Positions 14,701-22,986 are shown, counted from the stretch's first letter. The stretch: 36,231 nt of DNA from an uncultured Alphaproteobacteria bacterium (GCA_934216505.1 CAKQBW010000012.1:1-36231), one strand, 5' to 3'. Translations and numbers: made by a program. Notes: generated by a model not told the origin, from the sequence alone.

Positions 14701-17700
14701 ATTCGTTTGCGCTTGACCTGTAATTTGTGTGGAATGGAGGGGTTTTAAAAGACCTTCTTCATTCAAGACGCCCACCCCTTGATTATTATAAAAGCGGTTG
14801 GCAAATGGATTCAAATCCATAAAACGTCCCACTCCTCCGTTATTTGTGCGCACAAAAGGATAGGCATCAGATTGCCCCACAAGGGCCCCGTTGATTCCTT
14901 GAACTTGCCCTTCTTCATTGACAAACCCCAACGATTTACCTGATTCAGCAAAACTTTCCAATCCCAACGGCAAATAAAAACCAATCATTGTCCCTTGGTC
15001 ATCAAAAACATGGCCGTCTAACCCCACGCTCCCCAAAACTTTTTTACCGTCTTCAATTTGACCATCATAGCGGGTCCAACCCATATATTGCCCATTGTTA
15101 TCCAAAGCCACCCCAGGGGCCAACAAACGCCCCAATAAAATGCCTTGTTCATCGTACAAAAAGGACGAAGCCCCCACATGCGCCAACACTTCCCCTTTGG
15201 GGGATAAAATCTCGCCCCGACTGGTCATTGTGCCCAAAAATTGCCCCAAAGTATCCACCGCAATCGTGTGGGGCACCACAAAGCCTTGAATCTCCTGCGC
15301 CGAACCAATCGCTGCCCCCGATGGCAACACAGAGGCAATCGGATACCCATCAGGATTATTCATGCCCCCCGCAAAATTAGCCCACCCCATTAAACGTCCC
15401 TGTTCATTGACAAAAACATTTAAAGGAACCAAATGACCTTTGATAGATTCATCACCGCCCAACACAGAACCAAAAGCCGAAACAGACCCCACTAAATTTC
15501 CTTTGTCATCATGGACTTGCGCCTGATACCCTGACACTTCTTTTTTGGGAACTAACTGAGGCACCACACTGCCCAAACTCCCCCCCACAGAAACAGGGAT
15601 AGACAATTCAGGAAAGGTTCGTCCCAAAACTTTTCCTTCTACAGAAACCGCCAAACCATTGGCCAATAACCGACCCACTTTTTGATTTTTTTCATCAACC
15701 ACATCTGCATTCGGTTTTGCCAACCCAACAAATTTTCCCGCCCCATTCAAAACAGTCCCTGAATGAACGGCGGCCCCCAACATCTGACCTTCGGCATTGA
15801 CAACGGTCCCGTTGGCATAAATTTTGGCCTCCACCTTTTGATTTTGATTTTTTAAAGTCCCATCAGGTTGCAAGACCCCCACAATCACCCCATTTAAATC
15901 CACAAAAGTCGTTCCCGTTTCAATCAAACGTCCCAAAATTTCTGTACCCTGTTCATTGATGACTGTCTTCCCCGGTAAAAGCCGCCCCAATACCTCACCA
16001 TTTGTTCTTAAAGTATAACCACTTTTTTGATCATAAAATCCAATCAATTCGCCTTTATCCGTAAAGATGGGCCCGCTTAAAGGCACAACCCCCACTAATT
16101 GCCGCTTATTCCCCACCACAATTCCATTGGGAAACACATCGCCAATCCATTTGTTTTCACTATCATAAACCTTACCTGCCGAAAAAGACCACGCCTTTGC
16201 AAAGCCATTTTCATCAATCACAACCCCTTTATTCGTCAAAACCGTTGTTAAATTTTGGGACGAATTAACGCACCCCAAAATAGCCCCTTTACTATCGTAA
16301 ATTTGACCGTCCAATCCCACGCGTCCCATCACCTTATTTTGTTCGTCCATTAAAATTCCCGTTGGGGTGACTTGACCTATCGTGTCGCCCTGCGGACTTA
16401 ACACTTCCTTATTCCGTGTCAAGCACCCAATGCGGGCCCCATCAGGGGACACCACCGTTCCGTTCAAAGAAATCAGCCCCAATAATTGACAATTTGGTCC
16501 AATGGCCGTTCCTTTGGGAGCCACCATCCCCAAATACTTATGCTTGGCATCCAAAACATCACCATCGGGATAAACACGCCCCACCACCTTTAATTCATCA
16601 TTTAAAACACTGGCATCAGGATAAACAGATCCCACCTGACCACAAGATTCACGGATAACCCGCCCCTGAGGCATCAAAGCCCCCACGAACTTTTCTTTGG
16701 AAAAAACACTACCATCAGGATTCACACAACCAAAAATATCGCCTGCCGTATTTATCCCTTTACCCGCCGTATTGACATATCCAATCACTTGAGATTTTGA
16801 ATCAATAATCAATCCTTCGCGCACCACCATTCCTAATTCACTATTTTGGGCATTGACCACCGTTCCGTCCAACAAAACATGACCAATATCTTTGCCTAAA
16901 GCATCTGTAATTTTACCATTGACCCCCACATTACCAAAAGAATTACAACCAGGAGCCACCACTGTCCCCCGTGGCATAACGCCCCCAATCAAGCCCCCAG
17001 CTTTGGAAATAGCCAAGCCCATTGGACGCATTGTCGCCACAACTTTTCCTTGCGTATTGACAACTTTGCCATCGGGATAAACCCCCCCCAAAATATTGCC
17101 TTGAAAATCAATCACCAAGCCCCAAGGACTCAAATAGGCAATGTGCTTGCCCGTCATATCCACCACACGCCCATCTACTTGAGGACGCCCAATCACACGG
17201 TCTTTGGCATCTACAATCACCACTGTTTTGCCATCTACCTTCATTTTTCCGATGACTTCCCCGTTTTCTTTCATAGCAGGGACCACATCTATCGCTTTTC
17301 CCACAATTTCAAATTTGGAATTGACAATCGTATTATCCCCCATCAACCGACCAATCGTGTTGCCGTCAAAATCCACAACATTTTTGTTTTTTTGTACTTC
17401 CCCCAATAATTCATTTGTTAAAGACAAGGGAACTACTTCGGGTTCTATCACCCCTTTCATGTGCCCCTTTGGATCCACGATCGCCGTTCCCACGGGTTGA
17501 TGAGGAACACCATCAATAATGGGCTCCCCTTTTTCGTTGACAGGGACCTTTTCCCCCTCCAGTGTAGAGGCTTCACGGGGGACATCAGGAAGTTCTTTTT
17601 CATCACATTTACAAATAATACAATCTTTGGAATCCGTGGATTGTGCCGACAAAGTAATCACCGAAGTTTGTTTATCAAAAACACCTGGATTATCCTCAAT

Positions 17701-18198
17701 CCATTGAATGGTCAAGGTATTTTGAATTTGAACCAACTCCTTGGGGCTCCATGTAATTTTCAACAAACAACTTTCCCCTGTGGCCAAGATATCTTTTTCC
17801 ATACAATCACCCGATAGTTGGAAAGGAGAATTTTTTTCATCTAAACTTTTGCTTAAAATCTTTACCCCAGCATTGTCCGCCCGCAAGGTCAATGTCTTTT
17901 CAGCCACCGATCCCAACACAACTTTTTCCATCACCACATGATTATCCGGAATAATTTTCAACTCTGCATCACCCCGTTTGAAAACAGGAGGAACATCCCC
18001 TTCATCAGTGGGACTTCCAATAACCACATCTACCCCACTGGGCCCCCCTTCTGGGACAAAATTTTGCGGGGCTTTCTTGGATGACAACCGACATAAAGCC
18101 AACAAAAAGAGCATCAACAACATCAAGCCAATAATCAACAAGATGCGATTACTGCGCCGTTGCGTTAATTGTGAAAGACTATCTCTATTTTGTGCCAT
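11755..18198 (-). CDS. virB10: Giant VirB10/TrbI-family T4SS protein with long repeat array (2147 aa)
   Basis: VirB10 spans both membranes and links the T4SS energy centre to the outer-membrane pore. Typical members have 380-480 residues; this one has 2147. Order of parts: cytoplasmic tip; one membrane span (about 19-38); an Ig-like domain (about 70-190); about 75 degenerate 20-residue repeats (about 230-1785); a charged helix (about 1790-1845); and the VirB10 beta-barrel domain (about 1850-2055), with ILQGKAISAVLARPIDS, LIPAGSRLIGTF, IIWDRLIRPDGSAFNL and PAGTRFVVFVKQDLWL. A disordered tail follows. GAGGGG precedes the ATG, and virB9 ends 11 bases upstream. The C-terminal domain is intact, so the protein should assemble. 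The closest known architecture is H. pylori CagY; Legionella DotG is another long analogue. Confidence 0.93.
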   Translation of the reverse strand: MAQNRDSLSQLTQRRSNRILLIIGLMLLMLFLLALCRLSSKKAPQNFVPEGGPSGVDVVIGSPTDEGDVPPVFKRGDAELKIIPDNHVVMEKVVLGSVAEKTLTLRADNAGVKILSKSLDEKNSPFQLSGDCMEKDILATGESCLLKITWSPKELVQIQNTLTIQWIEDNPGVFDKQTSVITLSAQSTDSKDCIICKCDEKELPDVPREASTLEGEKVPVNEKGEPIIDGVPHQPVGTAIVDPKGHMKGVIEPEVVPLSLTNELLGEVQKNKNVVDFDGNTIGRLMGDNTIVNSKFEIVGKAIDVVPAMKENGEVIGKMKVDGKTVVIVDAKDRVIGRPQVDGRVVDMTGKHIAYLSPWGLVIDFQGNILGGVYPDGKVVNTQGKVVATMRPMGLAISKAGGLIGGVMPRGTVVAPGCNSFGNVGVNGKITDALGKDIGHVLLDGTVVNAQNSELGMVVREGLIIDSKSQVIGYVNTAGKGINTAGDIFGCVNPDGSVFSKEKFVGALMPQGRVIRESCGQVGSVYPDASVLNDELKVVGRVYPDGDVLDAKHKYLGMVAPKGTAIGPNCQLLGLISLNGTVVSPDGARIGCLTRNKEVLSPQGDTIGQVTPTGILMDEQNKVMGRVGLDGQIYDSKGAILGCVNSSQNLTTVLTNKGVVIDENGFAKAWSFSAGKVYDSENKWIGDVFPNGIVVGNKRQLVGVVPLSGPIFTDKGELIGFYDQKSGYTLRTNGEVLGRLLPGKTVINEQGTEILGRLIETGTTFVDLNGVIVGVLQPDGTLKNQNQKVEAKIYANGTVVNAEGQMLGAAVHSGTVLNGAGKFVGLAKPNADVVDEKNQKVGRLLANGLAVSVEGKVLGRTFPELSIPVSVGGSLGSVVPQLVPKKEVSGYQAQVHDDKGNLVGSVSAFGSVLGGDESIKGHLVPLNVFVNEQGRLMGWANFAGGMNNPDGYPIASVLPSGAAIGSAQEIQGFVVPHTIAVDTLGQFLGTMTSRGEILSPKGEVLAHVGASSFLYDEQGILLGRLLAPGVALDNNGQYMGWTRYDGQIEDGKKVLGSVGLDGHVFDDQGTMIGFYLPLGLESFAESGKSLGFVNEEGQVQGINGALVGQSDAYPFVRTNNGGVGRFMDLNPFANRFYNNQGVGVLNEEGLLKPLHSTQITGQAQTNDFVVDNMGQTIGGVVKRGLATATTLGALGVPFINGQVKTERKISGAISGNGLVFSPKGEILGGVYAPAVVIDKKGAYAGSTGATSGVFVKGRQVGHRLAFRSALSPDSNWIGHTMPHGVVVGATGEFLGTVRIDGSVVKKDGSFLGQILPDGVMAQVSQKGVLNTMPYGGHVVAQGLPVGYNQKVLGRTTAEGDLVDYSNKKLERILDTGIIFGKDTSLAGIVLPFMSAVSDEGRFLGTLTATGEVVSFDGNKVGRVANNGTIKGAEERQILGALVPEPLVVNNCKVVGQTAYDGRIINGQGMVMGRIRKDRWALDAQNKEIGRTVRTGAVMSPDGVYMGRTLPDSTVVDLNGVEMACAKNDGSVEKYDGTKIGFVVEPTIVLDSNGEIKGVVGFDGKIRNSSGTEIGTVLGDGKGTAIGLDGNPFGRAIDTLEETVMDASGKVLYTIKPVGNLGEILSPDGQVLFHFDPNKGGDPLTPDGQVCPSMIYIRGIGCLQGCDLIGIEGNKIASIKPDGTMRDANNDIYATVLADGQVFAPNNQYMGQFVGVNVNFLQCGIDASKNSGRTLFIGGREVQVDSNGTIVDENGNVLGYFGENGRPFTLDGKAMDANTISGRERPPEPQPIKVDPEQITAIQDLMKKKRSLMRERLGGQPAIIPSPELLARGREKKDKDWTKMGIEKSVSSWPVDMSHVILQGKAISAVLARPIDSRYPTSPALAIVDTNIYGEEGRNILIPAGSRLIGTFASGAGSDSVPKIDIIWDRLIRPDGSAFNLGGASSGDTMGRGGVAAYLDKQLWNKYGNPVLSAMAESFLISVSPASGEVGASSASTGNISGRAKKQQEIRDIWTGLGEDILDKMIEDADAVPPVVYVPAGTRFVVFVKQDLWLRSPEDDEEEVNKEYGAPSTAAQRPQGISESSDVRRQRQNNIVEETETKPVSAPKDTKKKNKDPEPLYNGSEQMPADLSERVAKPSAPTQTAPIF
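12845..17510 (-). repeat. Coding repeat array of VirB10, about 75 units of ~60 bp
   Basis: The translated repeat is loosely G-x-V-x-x-D-G-x-V-V-D-x-x-G-x-x-(I/L)-G-x-V, about 20 residues per unit, as in VYPDGKVVNTQGKV and LLDGTVVNAQNSELG. Units diverge strongly at nucleotide level, and some carry a cysteine in place of the turn (GCNSFG, ESCGQVG, NCQLLG, NNCKVVG). Boundaries are estimated from the protein. Alternating short strands and glycine turns suggest a beta-solenoid or stacked beta-hairpin rod. Confidence 0.85.
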
Positions 18199-18209
18199 TT
18201 TCCCCTCTA

Positions 18210-19742
18210 TTATTGAATCTTAACAACAGAACAAGAATAGCCCCGCTTACCCAATTTACGACACAAAGATTCCGCTGTGGCCACATCTTTTAACATGCCC
18301 GCCCGCAAACGGAACAATTCAATGACATCGCCATCGGCGGTAGCATCAACAGAATAATAAGGCTCATACCCCGACAACAAGTCTTTGTTTTTGGCATAAA
18401 CTTTATTCCACAGATTTTCCAATTCAGACATCGTGGGGCTGGTCCCAAATTCAACAGCAATAGATTCTGTCCCCACCACAGGCACAATTTCATTTTTCTT
18501 TAACGAATCCAAAACATCTTGGTTAGCCTTCATGATATTATCAGGAATCGCTTTGATATTTGAAAAATTCGCAGATTGCCCGCATCGGCCTGCCCCAGAT
18601 TCATCATTACAATAAGGTTGCACCAAATTCGCCGAAGCCACATAGTTTGTTTGGGTGAAAACATTAGGAATCGCCTGTTGCGACACAGAACCCACCGCCC
18701 CTGTTCCATTTGGGGCATAGGACGCATATTCCAACCCGTAAGACGGATCCCGCCGCAATTTGATACAAATAAGTTTTTGGCCATTTCTGAGGACTAAATC
18801 ACCAATCGCCTCCACCACAATCAAGCGCCCATTGGGTCCCCGTGTTCTGTAGCCCACAGGAACTTCAGAATCTTGCGACAAAAGAGAAACGATAGGCCGT
18901 TGTGTCATTGTCAAGGCTTTTGGCCCCAAATCAATGTAAGTAAAGATATTATCCCGCCAAATGTTATCGGGGGCAATATCCACATCATTCGGGTTGGGAA
19001 TAAACATATCCAAATCAAAGCGGATATTTTCGGGATCCATCGGTACTGTCTTTAACCAATCTTGATCTACCCCGCCAACACTTTTCACACGGGATTGTGT
19101 GGTTCCCGCTGTATTCACCAAAGGAGCCGCCGCCGTAGAACTCACCCCATTTGATTGGCCCATCTGCCCCCCTGCCGAGGCTGGCGTCCAACGGGGTCCC
19201 ACTAAAACATCCACCACAGATTGCGTGATTTTATCTGTATTAAACCCTTCACTGCGCAAATAAAAAACATACCGATTTCCCGAACGGCCAAAGATAATCA
19301 TATTACTATCCACCCCGATATAATTCGGATCCGCATACAATAACAGCGAATTGGCCGAAGCAATTTCCCCGCCAAAAGATTCAGGGGACCCAATATGCAC
19401 TTTTTCAATCAACTCCCAAGCGGGTAAATTGATTAAAGTCATCATGCCTTCCCTTAACCGAATAGGCAACACCGTATCAGGCGTCCAATTATATTTCGTA
19501 TAACCAGGCTTTGTTTGCCCTTCCCCCAAATGTTGCATAGGGTTATTCCACGCCTTTTGTTGCATTCCCAAAGAATGGACATATCCCAAATCCACTTGAT
19601 CAAAAGCCCCCGCCGATTGATTGATGGCATCTACCACCATCGCCGTTTCTGTATCCGCAGGCGTTTGAACTTGCGCCAAAACAGGGAAAGACAGAAGCCC
19701 CCCCATGAACAAGCAACCGATTTTTTTAATAAAGTGTCCCAT
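18210..19742 (-). CDS. virB9: VirB9-family T4SS core protein with C-terminal SPOR domain
   Basis: VirB9 forms the periplasmic outer-membrane core ring with VirB7 and VirB10. The 510-residue product has a signal peptide ending PVLAQ. The VirB9 N-terminal domain reads YNWTPDTVLPIRLREGMMT and SNMIIFGRSGNRYVFYLRSEG. After a low-complexity linker comes the VirB9 C-terminal domain (TYIDLGPKALTM, VPVGYRTRGPNGRLIVVEAI, LRNGQKLICIKL). Residues about 428-510 are an added SPOR domain (ENLWNKVYAKNKDLLSGYEP, then RLRAGMLKDVATAESLCRKL and SCSVVKIQ). SPOR domains bind denuded septal glycan strands. Typical VirB9 is near 290 residues, so the SPOR tail is extra. GGAGGAAG precedes the ATG. The gene lies between virB8 and virB10, which supports the call. 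Confidence 0.9.
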   Translation of the reverse strand: MGHFIKKIGCLFMGGLLSFPVLAQVQTPADTETAMVVDAINQSAGAFDQVDLGYVHSLGMQQKAWNNPMQHLGEGQTKPGYTKYNWTPDTVLPIRLREGMMTLINLPAWELIEKVHIGSPESFGGEIASANSLLLYADPNYIGVDSNMIIFGRSGNRYVFYLRSEGFNTDKITQSVVDVLVGPRWTPASAGGQMGQSNGVSSTAAAPLVNTAGTTQSRVKSVGGVDQDWLKTVPMDPENIRFDLDMFIPNPNDVDIAPDNIWRDNIFTYIDLGPKALTMTQRPIVSLLSQDSEVPVGYRTRGPNGRLIVVEAIGDLVLRNGQKLICIKLRRDPSYGLEYASYAPNGTGAVGSVSQQAIPNVFTQTNYVASANLVQPYCNDESGAGRCGQSANFSNIKAIPDNIMKANQDVLDSLKKNEIVPVVGTESIAVEFGTSPTMSELENLWNKVYAKNKDLLSGYEPYYSVDATADGDVIELFRLRAGMLKDVATAESLCRKLGKRGYSCSVVKIQ

Positions 19743-19818
19743 TCTTCCTCCAAACTTTCTTTCATCTTATCTGAAAAAAAACAGAAAGTCCAATAAAATT
19801 TTACTTTTTTTCAGAATT

Positions 19819-20478
19819 TTATCTACCTAAAGGGGCGTCCTCCACTTTATAGGTTTTAATTTGGAATCCCAACGGATTTTCCAAACGATATTCCCAAGTG
19901 GTCCGCGTGGGTTCAAAACCAACAGTAACTGTTGCCTTTAAAGTTTGGACGATTGGTTCAGATACCCCCCCTTGCATCGTACTGGTCCGAAAAATAACAA
20001 CCCATTGATTGCCCGTTTGGTTGACGGATTCAATCACAATGCTGCGGGTCATCCCATCATTTTCCGCCAACGGCAAATACTTATAGGATTCATTACTTTC
20101 AAAAGCCCCATACACACCCATAGAACTCATCCGATTAACAATTCCCCCAATCCCCCAACGCCGTTTTAATTCATCAATATCTGACCCAACGGTATAACGG
20201 GAAACGATATATTGACGAATATATGATTCTTCCAACTTTTTCATATCCAACTTGGCCAAATTGGGCCGTTCAATTTCAATCACTTGTTGGTCTTTGTCTT
20301 GGATATTCAACATAAACGGTTGCATGCGGGTCAAAGGTTGCAAAGAAACCAACGCCACCAACAACAAAACATTCGCCACTAAAGACAAAACAGAAACAAC
20401 CGCAAATGCCCGTGCCATCCACAAATAGCGTTCTGTTTTTAATAATTCATACGAGGATTCTTTGGATTCCTGTTCCAT
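19819..20478 (-). CDS. virB8: VirB8-family T4SS inner-membrane protein
   Basis: VirB8 is a bitopic inner-membrane assembly factor with a periplasmic NTF2-like domain. I start at ATG 20478, with GGGGAG just upstream; the open frame extends 9 codons further without a ribosome-binding site. The 219 residues show a short cytoplasmic N-terminus (MEQESKESSYELLKTERYLW), one membrane span at about 21-47, and a periplasmic domain with EESYIRQYIVSRYTVG (the family's conserved R-x-Y region). It ends at ENPLGFQIKTYKVEDAP, a close match to the VirB8 C-terminal signature. It lies between the lipoprotein and virB9, as in P-type systems. DotI of type IVB systems is the alternative, but the NPLGF signature favours VirB8. 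Confidence 0.9.
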   Translation of the reverse strand: MEQESKESSYELLKTERYLWMARAFAVVSVLSLVANVLLLVALVSLQPLTRMQPFMLNIQDKDQQVIEIERPNLAKLDMKKLEESYIRQYIVSRYTVGSDIDELKRRWGIGGIVNRMSSMGVYGAFESNESYKYLPLAENDGMTRSIVIESVNQTGNQWVVIFRTSTMQGGVSEPIVQTLKATVTVGFEPTRTTWEYRLENPLGFQIKTYKVEDAPLGR

Positions 20479-20492
20479 TTCTCTCCCCTTAA

Positions 20493-20669
20493 TCAAACCA
20501 ACCAATCAGGTAATTGAGGCGCCTTTTTCAATTCCAAACAAGCACAGGGCGATTTTTTTAATTCAGAAAATTCCCGTCCAATGCCCACGGGGGGATTTTC
20601 ATAAATAGAACCACACGCCCCCACGACAAGGGCCACCACCAAAAGTGAAAGATAAATTATTTTCTTCAT
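20493..20669 (-). CDS. VirB7-like small lipoprotein, 58 aa
   Basis: This short gene starts at ATG 20667-20669 with an excellent AAAGGAGG. The product begins MKKIIYLSLLVVALVVGACG: a lipoprotein signal peptide with lipobox VGAC and lipidated Cys19. The mature part is only 40 residues and has a second cysteine pair (PCACLEL). VirB7 proteins are tiny outer-membrane lipoproteins that stabilise VirB9, in Agrobacterium through a disulfide, so the extra cysteines fit. It lies directly upstream of virB8 (15 bases), the exact place of virB7 in P-type operons, and has its own promoter (20703-20730). VirB7s share almost no sequence, so the call rests on lipobox, size and position. Confidence 0.8.
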   Translation of the reverse strand: MKKIIYLSLLVVALVVGACGSIYENPPVGIGREFSELKKSPCACLELKKAPQLPDWLV

Positions 20670-20702
20670 AAAACCTCCTTTTAAAAACTTCCCAGTGGTT
20701 GT

Positions 20703-20730
20703 AGTGTAGCACAGAAAAAATTTTTTTCAA
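20703..20730 (-). promoter_or_regulatory. Internal promoter before the VirB7-like gene
   Basis: On the minus strand: TTGAAA (20725-20730), 16-bp spacer, TACACT (20703-20708) with an extended TGC before it. It would drive lipoprotein-virB8-virB9-virB10-virB11-dUTPase-like-SH3 separately from the exported proteins upstream. Confidence 0.6.
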
Positions 20731-20740
20731 ATACTTTTTT

Positions 20741-21412
20741 TTATTTTCTGTCAGTTTCAGAAAAATCGCCAATAAAAAAACCATACGGGTTTGTACCAAC
20801 CACACTCCCGTAAGGGGTATTAAAGCGTCTGTTCCAAAAAATACGACGGGGATAATGACCGATTTGTAAAACAACCCGCTTTTTTTGACTGCGCCCCACC
20901 TCTCCATTCAGCGTACGAGTATAAATATCTACATCAATGGTATAGGTGTAAATATCATTGCCTCGTCTGTCTTTTTTGATGCCATTTTGTTGAATATCCA
21001 AAATATCTACTGTCTTGACCGATGACGACAAACTGGACAATTTCTTTTGGATATCAGGAATAAAATCGTTGTAAATTTTTGTGGTTGTTAATCCATAAAA
21101 AAAACTTCCAGGATACCAATGTCGCCCCATTTCCCATTGATCAGGAATAGACACATAACGCTTTTCAATATAATACCGAATCAACAATTCATCTAATTGT
21201 GCTAGCGTGGCTTTATTATTTTCACTTTTAAATGGAACAACATCTAATTGGCGGGAAGAATCCATAATCCCTTCTGTATAAAATTGCGAAACAACCTGTA
21301 CATCTCCCGCATAACGAAAAAGGTTAAAGGCCAAAAAAAAGGTAATACAGAGTAAAAAAATGCTTCCAACTAAACTCCATATTAAATATAAAAAAGCTTT
21401 ATGAGAAGTCAT
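20741..21412 (-). CDS. Second VirB8-like bitopic membrane protein
   Basis: The 223-residue product has one N-terminal membrane span (about 9-30, LIWSLVGSIFLLCITFFLAF) and a periplasmic domain. TLAQLDELLIRYYIEKRYV (about 69-87) matches the helix of VirB8 proteins that carries the conserved Tyr/Arg region. YTYTIDVDIYTRTLNGEV and KKRVVLQIGHYPRRIFW look like the core beta strands of an NTF2-like fold. The end lacks a clean VirB8 NPLGF signature but has NPYGFFIGDF, which resembles it. I read it as a divergent VirB8 paralog. Duplicated virB8 genes are known in Rickettsiales T4SSs, and DotI/DotJ form a similar pair in type IVB systems. It lies between the 510-aa exported protein and the lipoprotein promoter. 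The ribosome-binding site is weak. Confidence 0.65.
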   Translation of the reverse strand: MTSHKAFLYLIWSLVGSIFLLCITFFLAFNLFRYAGDVQVVSQFYTEGIMDSSRQLDVVPFKSENNKATLAQLDELLIRYYIEKRYVSIPDQWEMGRHWYPGSFFYGLTTTKIYNDFIPDIQKKLSSLSSSVKTVDILDIQQNGIKKDRRGNDIYTYTIDVDIYTRTLNGEVGRSQKKRVVLQIGHYPRRIFWNRRFNTPYGSVVGTNPYGFFIGDFSETDRK

Positions 21413-21432
21413 TTTTTACCCGTCTTTTTTCA

Positions 21433-22965
21433 TTAAAAAGGACATTCCTTTAAACGTGGCATCAACGAATTTTGTTGCTTAATCGCCTCACGTACTTGTT
21501 TTTGGGATTCGGCAATCAATTTGTTGGACGAATGCCGTTCCCGCATCATTTGATCCACATTCATTGCATTCGTTTCTGTCAAGTAAGTCAGCCCATCTGC
21601 ATCTTTTTCCAAAGCCGCCAACACCAATTTTTGTTGGGCCACAGGGGACATTTGACCAATGGAAATAATCCCTTGATCCACTTCCTTCACAGCCGCCTGA
21701 GCCTCTTTAGATAATCGGGCATTTTGGTCATGCTGACGCTTTTGGCGTGTAGCCGTCAATTCTGGATGTTCTAAATCTTGCTTTTCCAACAAACTTACGT
21801 AATCATAGGCCTGTTGAATCATTTCTTTCTTTTTGTCTTTCAACAGTTTTCTGACTTGACCATAGTCCCCTTTGGACGCCAAAGTTAAATCCTGTGTTTG
21901 AATACCCAAATCTTGCAGTTTTTTCAAAAACTTTTGACGCATTTCCCCCAAAGTACCATCAATGGAAGAACTGCCTTTTTCAAGACTGTCTAGCGCCAAA
22001 CGTACATCATAACTGGTCTCCAAATCTCCTTTTTGCATTTGGCCTGCCGCCGCAATCGGACGATTCACATCGCCTTGTTCAAAAAAACCAGAAAATTCCC
22101 CACCTGATTGAGCCAAAATTTGTTGATTTTCTTTGCTTTTCCAAATTTCGGGCAATTCAGGATAAATCTTTTTGGTTGTTTGATCAACAAACACCAAATT
22201 ATTAACATTCGGTAAAGCCTCTGGGGCTTTAGGTGGGAGTTCTTTAAAATCCGCCTGACGGTACTTTTTCAAGCCCGCTAAATAGGCCTTATGCGCTTGC
22301 AGAACCTCATCATACTTTTTGGGGTTATAACGCACCTCTTCTTCCACCGCAGGACGGCCCTTTAAAGCCACCCCAAATTGCGCATTCACTTTTTCATAAA
22401 AATCGTTCCATTGTTTGTTATAAAGCGTGATTTGGTCTTTCCACAGGGCAAAAGAACCATCATCATTTGTGGCCCCATACTTTTCGGGATTTTGATACAC
22501 ATCCAACAACACATCCCTATTTAAATACCAAGCAGATTGCCGTTCTTTTAACAAATCCTCTGAACTCATCGCCAAAGATTCCACCCCTGTCTTTTTCGGG
22601 GTTGATTGACGCTTCCTTTCATAAGCAGATGTCATTTTACTCCATGCTTGAGCTGGTTCTTTATACATCTTGCTCAATTTTTTCGCAAAACAATCGTCCA
22701 TGATTTTTAATTGTTCAGACAAAACTTTTCTTTGGCCTGACAACCCATCAGCCGTTTCCGCCACATCCATTAACCCAGGCAATTGATTCAACATATTGTG
22801 AATCACTAAGGCTTGACGCAACGCTTTATTATTTTCGGACAGATAGGTCTGCGTTTGAATCATTCTGGCTTGGGGCCGTTTCGTGGAAGAAAAACTCAAC
22901 GCCGCCGATGCTTCCCCTGAAAAGACGCTCGTCAACAACAAAAATACAAAAAAACTATTTTTCAT
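21433..22965 (-). CDS. Exported helical/coiled-coil protein of the T4SS cluster, unknown function
   Basis: The 510-residue protein has a signal peptide (MKNSFFVFLLLTSVFSGEASA) and is otherwise hydrophilic and largely helical. It is rich in Lys, Gln and Glu, with probable coiled coils near 45-110, 330-420 and 450-505. It has few cysteines: one near residue 92 (IMDDCFAKKL) and one three residues from the end (LKECPF). No membrane span follows the signal. GAGAGGAGC precedes the ATG. It lies 21 bases upstream of the VirB8-like gene and downstream of five exported proteins, so it is probably a periplasmic or extracellular T4SS accessory. I do not recognise a family. A very divergent VirB5/TrbJ-type helical protein is possible, but the length is well above that family's usual size. 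Confidence 0.75.
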   Translation of the reverse strand: MKNSFFVFLLLTSVFSGEASAALSFSSTKRPQARMIQTQTYLSENNKALRQALVIHNMLNQLPGLMDVAETADGLSGQRKVLSEQLKIMDDCFAKKLSKMYKEPAQAWSKMTSAYERKRQSTPKKTGVESLAMSSEDLLKERQSAWYLNRDVLLDVYQNPEKYGATNDDGSFALWKDQITLYNKQWNDFYEKVNAQFGVALKGRPAVEEEVRYNPKKYDEVLQAHKAYLAGLKKYRQADFKELPPKAPEALPNVNNLVFVDQTTKKIYPELPEIWKSKENQQILAQSGGEFSGFFEQGDVNRPIAAAGQMQKGDLETSYDVRLALDSLEKGSSSIDGTLGEMRQKFLKKLQDLGIQTQDLTLASKGDYGQVRKLLKDKKKEMIQQAYDYVSLLEKQDLEHPELTATRQKRQHDQNARLSKEAQAAVKEVDQGIISIGQMSPVAQQKLVLAALEKDADGLTYLTETNAMNVDQMMRERHSSNKLIAESQKQVREAIKQQNSLMPRLKECPF

Positions 22966-22986
22966 TTGATGCTCCTCTCTGCCTCT

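Noticed and set aside
12845..17510. Regular ~60-bp repetition suggesting a CRISPR array
   Set aside because: The period is a coding repeat in one unbroken VirB10 frame; units are diverged and there are no identical direct repeats with unique spacers.
12560..17820. Many plus-strand ORFs of 60-130 codons opposite virB10
   Set aside because: They are Pro/His/Ser-rich shadows of the repeat-coding strand, without ribosome-binding sites or family similarity.
19743..19818. AT-rich inverted repeat between virB8 and virB9
   Set aside because: The pairing is almost only A-U, with no GC stem, so neither a terminator nor a regulatory hairpin can be supported.
10756..20505. Assignment of the core genes to a Dot/Icm (type IVB) system as DotG/DotH/DotI
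   Set aside because: The long VirB10 and order B8-B9-B10 invite it, but the NPLGF end of VirB8, the VirB9 motifs, the VirB10 signature strands and the lipoprotein-B8-B9-B10-B11 order fit P-type VirB better.
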